Below the pieces are notes generated by a model. It did no database searches and was not told the DNA's origin. It worked only from the letters and a program-made list of their open reading frames with translations. Shown piece by piece: positions 43,387 through 50,140 of a stretch of 51,312 nt of DNA (position 1 is the first letter of the stretch; each line of letters begins with the position of its first letter). The stretch is taken from positions 1-51,312 of the forward strand of contig CAZPHD010000021.1 of assembly GCA_964586225.1 (NCBI GenBank), read 5' to 3'. Origin of the DNA: JANJUB01 sp964586225 (GTDB taxonomy: Bacteria > Armatimonadota > Fimbriimonadia > Fimbriimonadales > Fimbriimonadaceae). The position numbers were made by a program, and so were the translations under genes.

Positions 43387-43461
43387 TGGAGCGGGAGACG
43401 AGATTCGAACCCGCGACCTTCTCGTTGGCAACGAGAAGCTCTACCACTGAGCTACTCCCGC
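43387..43461 (-). tRNA. tRNA-Gly (GCC anticodon)
   Basis: A 75-nt cloverleaf: acceptor GCGGGAG/CTCCCGC, D arm GCTC-AGTGGTA-GAGC, anticodon arm TCTCG-TTGCCAA-CGAGA with anticodon GCC, T arm with GTTCGAAT, discriminator T and an encoded CCA. Confidence 0.97.
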
Positions 43462-43521
43462 GTTGTCCTCGAATTATACCAAGCCTCGGCCACAAATGCA
43501 AGGGGTGCCATAATCGGCGTC

Positions 43522-44280
43522 GTGATCGACCAGAGCTTCCTTGACGCGCTCGCCGAGATAACTGCCCACGCCGGGCGTCTCGGGCGCCTCGCGCGCACGC
43601 GGATGGTCAAGGAACTCAAGCCCGACGGCAGCGTAGTCACCAATGGCGATCGCGAGGTCGAACAGGTGCTTCGGCTGCGGCTCGACGAGCTCTACAAGGC
43701 CCCCGTCTGGGGTGAGGAGTTCGGGTATGAGGCGCCGGGAGTGGAGGGTCAGTGGGTCCTCGATCCCATCGATGGCACCAGCAACTACGCGTTGGGCTCT
43801 CCGCTGTGGGGGGTCAGTGTGGCGCTGATCCAGGATGGGCGCATCAGGGCCGGATGCGTGGCGTTGCCCGATCTTGAAGAGGTGTTCATTGCGGGCGATG
43901 GTATGGGCGTGTGGCTGAACGGCCGACCCCTGCCAAAGATCGAAGAGGGGCCGATCGAGCGCCACGACCTGGTCGGGTATTGCGAGTCAGTTTCTCGCCG
44001 CAACTTAGGCGTTCCCGGGCGGCAGCGTTGCACCGGGGCGTTTGTCGTCGAAGGGGCGTGGGTGATGACCCAGCGTTTCCGCGGCATGCTGGGCATTCGC
44101 GAGCGGCTCTATGATGTTGCGGCCTGCATGCTGATGGGCCAGGAGCTTGGCGCCGACGTCCGCTATGTTTCGGGCGAACCGCTGAATATTCTGGCTCTCC
44201 AGGAAGAGGTGAAGATCACCGAGCCGTGGCTCATCTTCCCGACGGGGTCTGACTTCTTTGGGCCGCGACTAGCCGATTAG
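43522..44280 (+). CDS. Inositol-monophosphatase-family phosphatase
   Basis: A 252-residue Mg2+-dependent phosphatase of the IMPase/HisN/CysQ superfamily. Metal motifs: Glu in WGEEFG, DPIDGTSNYALG, and the C-terminal LYDVAACMLMGQELGA in place of WDxAAG. Related enzymes act on inositol-P, histidinol-P or PAP; the sequence does not decide which. GTG start with a CATAAT box 7 nt upstream and no SD. It follows tRNA-Gly divergently and precedes the dcw cluster. Confidence 0.88.
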   Translation: MIDQSFLDALAEITAHAGRLGRLARTRMVKELKPDGSVVTNGDREVEQVLRLRLDELYKAPVWGEEFGYEAPGVEGQWVLDPIDGTSNYALGSPLWGVSVALIQDGRIRAGCVALPDLEEVFIAGDGMGVWLNGRPLPKIEEGPIERHDLVGYCESVSRRNLGVPGRQRCTGAFVVEGAWVMTQRFRGMLGIRERLYDVAACMLMGQELGADVRYVSGEPLNILALQEEVKITEPWLIFPTGSDFFGPRLAD

Positions 44281-44345
44281 GCCATCCGCTTAATCGCGAC
44301 TTTCCCCGCACTTCTACCGGGCCGTCTAGGTTCAAACTAACGCAA

Positions 44346-44363
44346 AGTAGACTCATGTCTACT
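44346..44363. promoter_or_regulatory. Perfect hairpin upstream of the mraZ promoter
   Basis: AGTAGAC-TCAT-GTCTACT, a 7-bp perfect inverted repeat 60 bp before the -35. It could be an operator or a weak terminator of the preceding gene; it has no U-tract. The rest of 44281-44423 shows nothing else recognisable. Confidence 0.4.
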
Positions 44364-44423
44364 ATTGCATGTAGAGGCGTGTTTCAACCCTTGAAAAAAC
44401 CTCAAGAAAATGTGTGAAAAGGG

Positions 44424-44452
44424 TTGGCATTCCCATTTCTGCCCACTATAAT
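44424..44452 (+). promoter_or_regulatory. dcw cluster promoter (sigma-70 type) with candidate MraZ boxes
   Basis: TTGGCA (44424-44429), 17-bp spacer, TATAAT (44447-44452). In the spacer, TCCCA (44431-44435) and GCCCA (44441-44445) are two TGGGN boxes on the minus strand spaced by 5 nt, the arrangement described for MraZ operators. Autoregulation by MraZ is plausible. Confidence 0.78.
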
Positions 44453-44527
44453 GGAGGGCAAGTGGAAGACCAATCCCAAGATGGGAGCGGCTCCACCCGG
44501 ACAGGGCGGGGGCTCTGACCAAATTCC

Positions 44528-44565
44528 GGGGAGGGAGAAGATTAAGGATGATCTTCGCTCTCCCC
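44528..44565 (+). promoter_or_regulatory. Leader hairpin of the dcw transcript
   Basis: A 15-bp stem with one mismatch and one G-U pair (GGGGAGGGAGAAGAT / ATCTTCGCTCTCCCC) and an 8-nt loop. It lies in the 125-nt mraZ leader, ending 18 nt before the start. No U-run follows, so it is a structural leader element rather than a clear terminator. Confidence 0.55.
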
Positions 44566-44583
44566 ACTTCTTGAGGGAAAACA

Positions 44584-45069
44584 TTGTCGGGACTGCCCAT
44601 AGGATTTGAGCCGCTGTTAGGCACCGATGAGGCATCCCTCGACGACAAGGGCCGCCTGATCTTCAGCAAGAAGAAACGCGACCGGCTCGGCGACAAGTTC
44701 GTGGTCACCGTGGGTCCCAAGGGCTGTTTAGAGGCGTACCCCGAGCCCATTTGGTTGGATATGGTCGCAAAGCTGTTGAGCATGGATGCAATGAACGAGG
44801 GCGTCGCCGAGTATTCGGCGTTGCTACTTGGTTCGGCAGACGATGAACTGAAGTTTGACGGCCAAGGCCGCGTCGTCATTCCGCTTCGTTTGCGAAAACA
44901 AGCCTCCATAGAGAAAGACGTCGTGATCGTCGGTTGTGGTAACCGATGCGAGATTTGGGCCAAGTCCGAGTTTGAAGTTTACGACAAAGATCGCTTGGGC
45001 TACGGCCGCGATCGCCGCGAGCTCTTCCGCGCCGCCCGCAAGATGATGGGGGTCACGTGGCCGGAGTAG
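44584..45069 (+). CDS. mraZ: Transcriptional regulator MraZ
   Basis: A 161-residue AbrB-fold DNA-binding protein, usually the first dcw gene and a repressor of its own operon. Two MraZ half-domains: LDDKGRLIFSKKKRDRLGDKFVVT...CLEAYP and LKFDGQGRVVIPLRLRKQASIEKDVVIVGCGNRCEIWAKSEFE. The second has the conserved D-x-Q-GR-(I/V) loop. TTG start with GAGGG 7 nt upstream. Overlaps the first possible rsmH start. Confidence 0.92.
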   Translation: MSGLPIGFEPLLGTDEASLDDKGRLIFSKKKRDRLGDKFVVTVGPKGCLEAYPEPIWLDMVAKLLSMDAMNEGVAEYSALLLGSADDELKFDGQGRVVIPLRLRKQASIEKDVVIVGCGNRCEIWAKSEFEVYDKDRLGYGRDRRELFRAARKMMGVTWPE

Positions 45070-45137
45070 CTGTTCTCAATCGCCAAGCGCTCCGCCGAGT
45101 GCTTCGCTTGCGCAGTTTGATTGCCGGACCTCTTGCC

Positions 45138-46055
45138 ATGGAAAAGCACCTTCGCCACGATCCCGTTATGGTCGACGCGATCGACGAGCTCTTTGGGCTT
45201 CGCCCTGAGAGCGTCGTTGCCGATGGCACCCTGGGATTGGGCGGTCACAGCGAGCGGTTCCTTTCGCATCTGGGTCCTCGCGGTTGCCTGGTGGCGACCG
45301 ACTGGGATGCTGGCATGCTGGAGCGTGCACGTGAGCGGCTGGTCGGCACTTCGCCCGCCCGACTTGAGCTCCACCACCTCGATTTCCGAGACTTACCCTC
45401 CCTCCTCCAACAGCTGGGTTTGATGGCCGATGGTTATCTCCTCGACCTCGGCCTCAACTCAGCGCAAGTGGATGATCCCGATCGCGGCATGAGTTTCCGT
45501 GAAACGGGTCCGCTCGACATGCGCATGGACCGAACACGCGGCGAACCCGCTTCCTCGCTGCTGAATCGTATGGCGCTCGGTGAACTTGAGGCCGCGCTTT
45601 GGGAATACGGCGACGAGCGATGGGCGCGCATGATCGCGCGGCGCATCGTAGAGCGCCGAAAGCGTGAGCCGCTTCGCACCACCGAGGACTTGGTTGAGTG
45701 CGTCCTGGCAGCGATTCCTGCCGGAGCCCGCGACCGGAGGATTCACCCGGCCACCCGCACGTTCCAGGCGGTACGCATCCTGGTGAATCGCGAGCTAAAT
45801 GAACTTGACGAAGCCTTGATCAACGCGGCCTCCTGTCTGGCTCCGAAGGGCGTCCTCGCTGTTCTAAGTTACCACAGTGGCGAAGACCGAATCGTGAAGA
45901 ACACGTTCCGCGACCTTGCCGAGTCCAGAGCCTTTGAAGATGTCTATCGGAAGCCGGTCTCGGCCTCCGATGAAGAAGTTCGACGAAATCCGCGAGCGCG
46001 CAGCGCCAAGCTCCGCGCCCTGCGTCGACGAATCCCAACCGAGGACCCATCATGA
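45138..46055 (+). CDS. rsmH: 16S rRNA (cytosine1402-N4)-methyltransferase
   Basis: A 305-residue SAM-dependent enzyme (MraW). LRHDPVMVDAIDELF, SAM motif VADGTLGLGGHSERFL, DLGLNSAQVDDPDRGMSFRETGPLDMRMD, and C-terminal RAVRI-type TRTFQAVRILVNRELNELDEAL and LSYHSGEDRIVKNTF are all present. An in-frame GTG at 45057 inside mraZ, with a GGGGG SD, would add 27 residues and is a real alternative. Overlaps ftsL by ATGA. Confidence 0.95.
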   Translation: MEKHLRHDPVMVDAIDELFGLRPESVVADGTLGLGGHSERFLSHLGPRGCLVATDWDAGMLERARERLVGTSPARLELHHLDFRDLPSLLQQLGLMADGYLLDLGLNSAQVDDPDRGMSFRETGPLDMRMDRTRGEPASSLLNRMALGELEAALWEYGDERWARMIARRIVERRKREPLRTTEDLVECVLAAIPAGARDRRIHPATRTFQAVRILVNRELNELDEALINAASCLAPKGVLAVLSYHSGEDRIVKNTFRDLAESRAFEDVYRKPVSASDEEVRRNPRARSAKLRALRRRIPTEDPS

Positions 46056-46414
46056 GCGCCATTCCTGTATCTCGACCAATTCCTGCTTCTCGCCGCAAGG
46101 CCCGTGCCCGAACAAAGACGAATGTCTGGAGCCAGATTCTGGCCGGGGCGGTTCTGTTCTCGGTCGTTACGGTTGCGACCTTCTTGGTGAGCAGCATGGC
46201 GGGACAGGTCGCGGTTGAGAAGGCTCGCCGCGACGGCATCACCTCTCAGCGCCGCGCCGCGGATGCTCGTCGTGCCGAAGGCGCCCTCCGAAGCCGTATC
46301 AACGAATTGACGGGCTTTACGGCGATGGAGAACTGGGCCCTCAGCCACGGTTTTGTCGCTCCGGATCGGCCGGCTGTTCCGTCCGAAGGGGTAACCCGTG
46401 TCGCGCAACGCTGA
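46052..46414 (+). CDS. ftsL: FtsL-like cell-division protein
   Basis: A 120-residue bitopic membrane protein: basic cytoplasmic start (ASRRKARARTKTNVW), one transmembrane span (AGAVLFSVVTVATFLVSS), then a short coiled coil (EKARRDGITSQRRAADARRAEGALRSRINEL). Size, topology and its place between rsmH and ftsI identify it; FtsL sequences diverge too far for motif proof. Overlaps ftsI by 17 bp. Confidence 0.7.
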   Translation: MSAIPVSRPIPASRRKARARTKTNVWSQILAGAVLFSVVTVATFLVSSMAGQVAVEKARRDGITSQRRAADARRAEGALRSRINELTGFTAMENWALSHGFVAPDRPAVPSEGVTRVAQR

Positions 46415-48407
46415 TCGCCCTCGAATTCGTCTGCTGACCATCGCCAGCTCCGCCATGTTTGTGGTGGCCGCGGGCAGCCAGGCGCGCGTTCACCTGTTCG
46501 ACCGTGACGAGATCATTGATCGCGCTACGAAGACGGATCGCTTTGTGGTGTCGCAGACCGAATACGCAAAGCGGGGCGGCATCTTTGATCGCGAAGGCCG
46601 CCCGCTCGCCCAAGACGAAGACACGCGGTATCTCACGGTTCTCTTCGATAAGGTTCCGCGGAGCACCGCGTTCTATCTTGATCTTGCGGCGGCGACCGGC
46701 ATTCCGGCAACCGAGTTTGCGACCGTCGCCGAAACCGCCAAGTCGGCCGTGGACTGGCGCAAGCCGATCAGTCCGGCCCAAGCACTTCTCGTCCAGGAAG
46801 TCAAGACCCGCTGGCGCGCGGATGGTGTGGGATTGTCGCGCTCCGGGCGTCGAAGCTACCCCTTGGGTGACTCGGCCGCCTCGTTGATTGGATATATGCG
46901 CGACTCGAAGCCTCAGGCGGGCATCGAACTGGGCCGCGAATCGACCCTCTCCGGCACCAATGGCAAGATCGTCGGCATCGTGGACCGAGAAGGCAACTAC
47001 CTGCCCATGCGGCTAGATCGCCAGACCGTACGGCGGAAAGATGGAAAGAGCCTGACCCTCACCATCGACTCAGAACTGCAGCAAGCCGCGACCGAGGCGG
47101 TCAAAACCGCTGTCGACACGCATGGCGCCGAACAGGGCGTGGCGATCGTGCTGAAGAACAACGGCGATATTCTCGCCATGGCCAGCTGGCCCAGTTTTGA
47201 CCCGAATCGTCCGATCGAGCCCGCTGCGAAGGGGGCCCGTACGCCTGAATTCAACGCCGCCTACATGTCGGCATTGGAGCCGGGATCCACATTCAAGATC
47301 TTGAGCCTCGTGAAAGCCCTTGACGAGGGCGTAGTGCAGCCTAATGAGGACTACTACTGTCGCGGCACGATGCAGGTTGGCAAGACAACGATTGCGTGCG
47401 ACCGCGAGCACGGCGCCCATGGACTTCTGAATCCGGAAATGGCGATTGCGCGCTCCTGCAACCTGGCCGCGGCAACCTGGGCCATGCGGGTTGGGCGTGA
47501 GGATTTTGTTCAGTTCATGAAGCAAACCGGTCTGCTTGAGAAACCCGGTTTGGGCCTGCCCAAGGAAAGTGCTGGGCTCTATGACGCCGGCGAATACGCC
47601 AAACAACTTCAGCTTGCAAACAATGGGTTCGGTCAGTCCGTAAACGCGACTCCGTTGGCTCTTTGCGCCTCATTTGCCAGCCTCGCGAACGACGGCAAGC
47701 GGGTTCACCCGCGACTCATCGCAAAGATTGGCGAGACGGAAACCCCCGTCATCCAGGGTCAACAAGTGGTCCAAGCAGAAACGGCGCACACGGTCCTCCG
47801 CATGATGCGCGCGGTTCTTGAGTCGGAGCGCGGCACCGGCAAGTCACTTCGCATTCCCGGCTACACCATCGGCGGCAAGACGGGCACGGCGCAGAAGCGG
47901 AACAAGGAGACGGGCTCGATGAAAGGCGGGGGCTATGTGTCGAACTTCATTGGCTTTGTACCTGCGGAGGAGCCCGAAGCGGTCATTCTGGTGATGATTG
48001 ACCGACCCACGAAGGGCTCCTACTACGGCGGCACGGTGGCTGGCCCGGCGTTTAGGTCGATTGCCCAGTCAGTGATTCGGCGACTGCGGATTCCGCCGAC
48101 CGTCGCGATCTCGGATCCGCGCCCGGTGGCTCCTGCCGCGGCGCCAACGCCCGTTGCCAAGCCGAAGCCAAAAGTGAAAGGCCCGGACGTGACGGTAAAG
48201 GCGCGAGCGCTACCAAGGATGGAACCGAAGGCCAAGGCTCCCGTTGCCAAGGTCGCCGCAAAGCCGGAGGTCAAGAAGGTTGATCTGAAGCCGGCGAAGA
48301 AGGTTGCGCAAACCGACCCCGTGCGGCCCGCAAGCAAGGCCACGAAGAAGCCGGAGCCGGCGAAGAAGGCCAAGTCGCCTGAGAAGCAGGTAAACCGCAA
48401 TCGCTGA
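46398..48407 (+). CDS. ftsI: Penicillin-binding protein FtsI/PBP2 (septal transpeptidase)
   Basis: A 669-residue class B PBP that cross-links septal peptidoglycan. N-terminal transmembrane span, pedestal domain (KRGGIFDREGRPLAQD, YPLGDSAASLIGY, GIELGRESTLSG), and transpeptidase with SxxK in LEPGSTFKI, SxN in ARSCNLAAA and KTG in GGKTGTAQK. After about residue 555 a low-complexity Pro/Ala/Lys tail of some 110 residues (PKPKVKGPDVTV, VAAKPEVKKVDLKPAKK) replaces any PASTA domains. GTG start. Its stop overlaps the murE start (TGATG). Confidence 0.95.
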   Translation: MSRNADRPRIRLLTIASSAMFVVAAGSQARVHLFDRDEIIDRATKTDRFVVSQTEYAKRGGIFDREGRPLAQDEDTRYLTVLFDKVPRSTAFYLDLAAATGIPATEFATVAETAKSAVDWRKPISPAQALLVQEVKTRWRADGVGLSRSGRRSYPLGDSAASLIGYMRDSKPQAGIELGRESTLSGTNGKIVGIVDREGNYLPMRLDRQTVRRKDGKSLTLTIDSELQQAATEAVKTAVDTHGAEQGVAIVLKNNGDILAMASWPSFDPNRPIEPAAKGARTPEFNAAYMSALEPGSTFKILSLVKALDEGVVQPNEDYYCRGTMQVGKTTIACDREHGAHGLLNPEMAIARSCNLAAATWAMRVGREDFVQFMKQTGLLEKPGLGLPKESAGLYDAGEYAKQLQLANNGFGQSVNATPLALCASFASLANDGKRVHPRLIAKIGETETPVIQGQQVVQAETAHTVLRMMRAVLESERGTGKSLRIPGYTIGGKTGTAQKRNKETGSMKGGGYVSNFIGFVPAEEPEAVILVMIDRPTKGSYYGGTVAGPAFRSIAQSVIRRLRIPPTVAISDPRPVAPAAAPTPVAKPKPKVKGPDVTVKARALPRMEPKAKAPVAKVAAKPEVKKVDLKPAKKVAQTDPVRPASKATKKPEPAKKAKSPEKQVNRNR

Positions 48408-50140
48408 TGCGGTTCTCCGAGGTCTTCCTTCGCGCAGGCGTCACTCCTGATCAAATCGAGGGCGACGCCGAACTCACCACGTGGGTTATGGACTCTCGCC
48501 AGGTGGTGCCCGGCGCGTGCTTTGTGTGCATGCCGTCGGAGAACACCGACTCGCATCAGTTTCTGGCGGCGGCGAGGGATGGGGGTGCGCTGGCGGCGGT
48601 CGTGCATTCCATGGACGGCTTTGATCTCGCCCGGTCGCTTGGGTTGGCGGTGGCGTTCATCGAGCCCGGAACTCCCCCTCTCCTCGAAGGGCCATCGTCT
48701 TCGAGGGGAGGGGGCTGGGGGGTGGGGAAATCGGAAACGCCCGAGCTCCGCATCGCCCGCGCCACAGGTTGGTTTAGCGCCGCTCTGTGGCGACTCGCGA
48801 AAGTTGCTTTTGATAACCCCTCTTCGAAGCTTCGCGTGATTGGCGTCACAGGCACGAACGGCAAGACGACGACGGCATGGCTGATCCGCGACATGCTGAC
48901 GCTGATGAATGTGCCGTGTGCCTACATCGGCACGCTGGGTCTTGGACTCCCCCTCTCCGCGAGTGGTTCGTCTCGCGGGGAGGGGGCAGGGGGGTGGGGA
49001 GACTCCGAGGAACTGCGCCCCCTCGCCAACACCACGCCCTTCGCAATCGAACTGAATGCCATGCTCGCCGAGGCGGTTTCGCGCGGGTGTCAGGCCGTAG
49101 CGATGGAAGTCTCTTCGCATGCCCTGTCGGAGCAACGATGCGACGGCATCGAGTTCGATGTAGCGGTGTTTACGAATCTTAGCCAAGATCACTTGGACTA
49201 CCACGGAAGCATGGAGGCGTACCTTGCGGCAAAGCGCAGACTGTTTTCCGGGACTCCCCCTCGCCCCTCTGGGGAGAGGGGGCTGGGGGGTGAGGGGCGC
49301 GTGCTGCGTGCTGTCCTGAATGTGGGTGACCCGGTGGGCGCGGAGCTTGCTCGCGAGTTCGGTGATCGGGCCATGCGATTCCTCCAGGTGCCTAGCCTCA
49401 CTCCCTTCGGCGGGATCGACCCGCGAACCGACATCGAGGGGTGCGCGTTCGACATCGGCTTGACCCAGATTCACCTTGTCCTCCAGTCGCGCGATGACGG
49501 CGACCACGGATTTTTCGCTGATCTCGGCGGTGCGTACAACGTCGAAAACCTCATCGCGGCGGTCAGCGCAGTGAAAGGCCTGGGCTACTCGCTCGACGAA
49601 ATCACCCAGGCCATCACGACCCTCCTGCGACCCGTTCCAGGGCGCTTCGAACCCGTCCCCAACGACGCCGGCATCGGCATCATCGTGGACTACGCCCACA
49701 CGCCCGACGCCCTCGACAAACTTCTCGAAACGGCCCGGCCGCTCACCCAGGGCCGCATCATCACGGTGTTTGGCTGCGGAGGCGACCGGGACAAGTCGAA
49801 GCGACCTCTCATGGCGCAGGCCGCGGCGCGAGGAAGCGATGTGGTGGTGATTACGAGCGACAACCCGCGCACCGAAGATCCGGACGCGATCATTGCGGAC
49901 ATCCTGGCGGGTCTCCCCGAGGCCCCTCACCCCCCAGCCCCCTCTCCCCACGAGGGGCGGGGGGGGGTGCATGTCGAACCTGACCGGCCCAAAGCCGTTG
50001 CCCTCGCGATCAAGCTGGCCGAGCCGGGCGATTGCGTGATCATCGCCGGCAAGGGGCACGAGAACTACCAAATCATCGGGCGCACCAAGCACCCGATGGA
50101 CGACCGCGATCTCGCCCGGGAGGGCCTGAAGCAGCGATGA
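48407..50140 (+). CDS. murE: UDP-MurNAc-tripeptide synthetase MurE with four in-frame repeat insertions
   Basis: A 577-residue ligase that adds the third stem-peptide residue, longer than the usual 480-500. ATP loop VTGTNGKTTTAW (near 146-157), SSHAL motif in MEVSSHALSEQRCDGIEFDVAVFTNLSQDHLDYHGS, C-terminal VDYAHTPDALDKLL and SDNPRTEDP. DNPR marks specificity for meso-diaminopimelate. Insertions at about residues 89-107, 180-198, 282-297 and 505-521 are translated palindromic elements and fall between conserved blocks. Remaining sequence is complete, so the enzyme is probably active. Overlaps murF by ATGA. Confidence 0.95.
   Translation: MRFSEVFLRAGVTPDQIEGDAELTTWVMDSRQVVPGACFVCMPSENTDSHQFLAAARDGGALAAVVHSMDGFDLARSLGLAVAFIEPGTPPLLEGPSSSRGGGWGVGKSETPELRIARATGWFSAALWRLAKVAFDNPSSKLRVIGVTGTNGKTTTAWLIRDMLTLMNVPCAYIGTLGLGLPLSASGSSRGEGAGGWGDSEELRPLANTTPFAIELNAMLAEAVSRGCQAVAMEVSSHALSEQRCDGIEFDVAVFTNLSQDHLDYHGSMEAYLAAKRRLFSGTPPRPSGERGLGGEGRVLRAVLNVGDPVGAELAREFGDRAMRFLQVPSLTPFGGIDPRTDIEGCAFDIGLTQIHLVLQSRDDGDHGFFADLGGAYNVENLIAAVSAVKGLGYSLDEITQAITTLLRPVPGRFEPVPNDAGIGIIVDYAHTPDALDKLLETARPLTQGRIITVFGCGGDRDKSKRPLMAQAAARGSDVVVITSDNPRTEDPDAIIADILAGLPEAPHPPAPSPHEGRGGVHVEPDRPKAVALAIKLAEPGDCVIIAGKGHENYQIIGRTKHPMDDRDLAREGLKQR
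48671..48728 (+). repeat. GC palindromic element, type A, 58 bp, in murE
   Basis: The forward copy with the TCGAAGGGCCATCGTCTTCGA centre. It differs from the reverse complement of 791-848 at only two adjacent bases. Translated as TPPLLEGPSSSRGGGWGVG. Confidence 0.92.
48946..49000 (+). repeat. GC palindromic element, type A, 55 bp, in murE
   Basis: Centre CGCGAGTGGTTCGTCTCGCG, shared with the murF copy at 50583. Translated in a different frame from the previous copy, as LPLSASGSSRGEGAGGWG. Confidence 0.92.
49253..49298 (+). repeat. GC palindromic element, type B, in murE
   Basis: Centre CCCCTCTGGGG, ending TGAGGGG. Translated as TPPRPSGERGLGGEG. Confidence 0.9.
49923..49970 (-). repeat. GC palindromic element, type B, inverted and decayed, in murE
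   Basis: Starts CCCCTCACCCCCCAG like 1466-1511, with centre CCCCACGAGGGG and a degenerate G-rich arm. Translated as APHPPAPSPHEGRGG. Confidence 0.85.
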
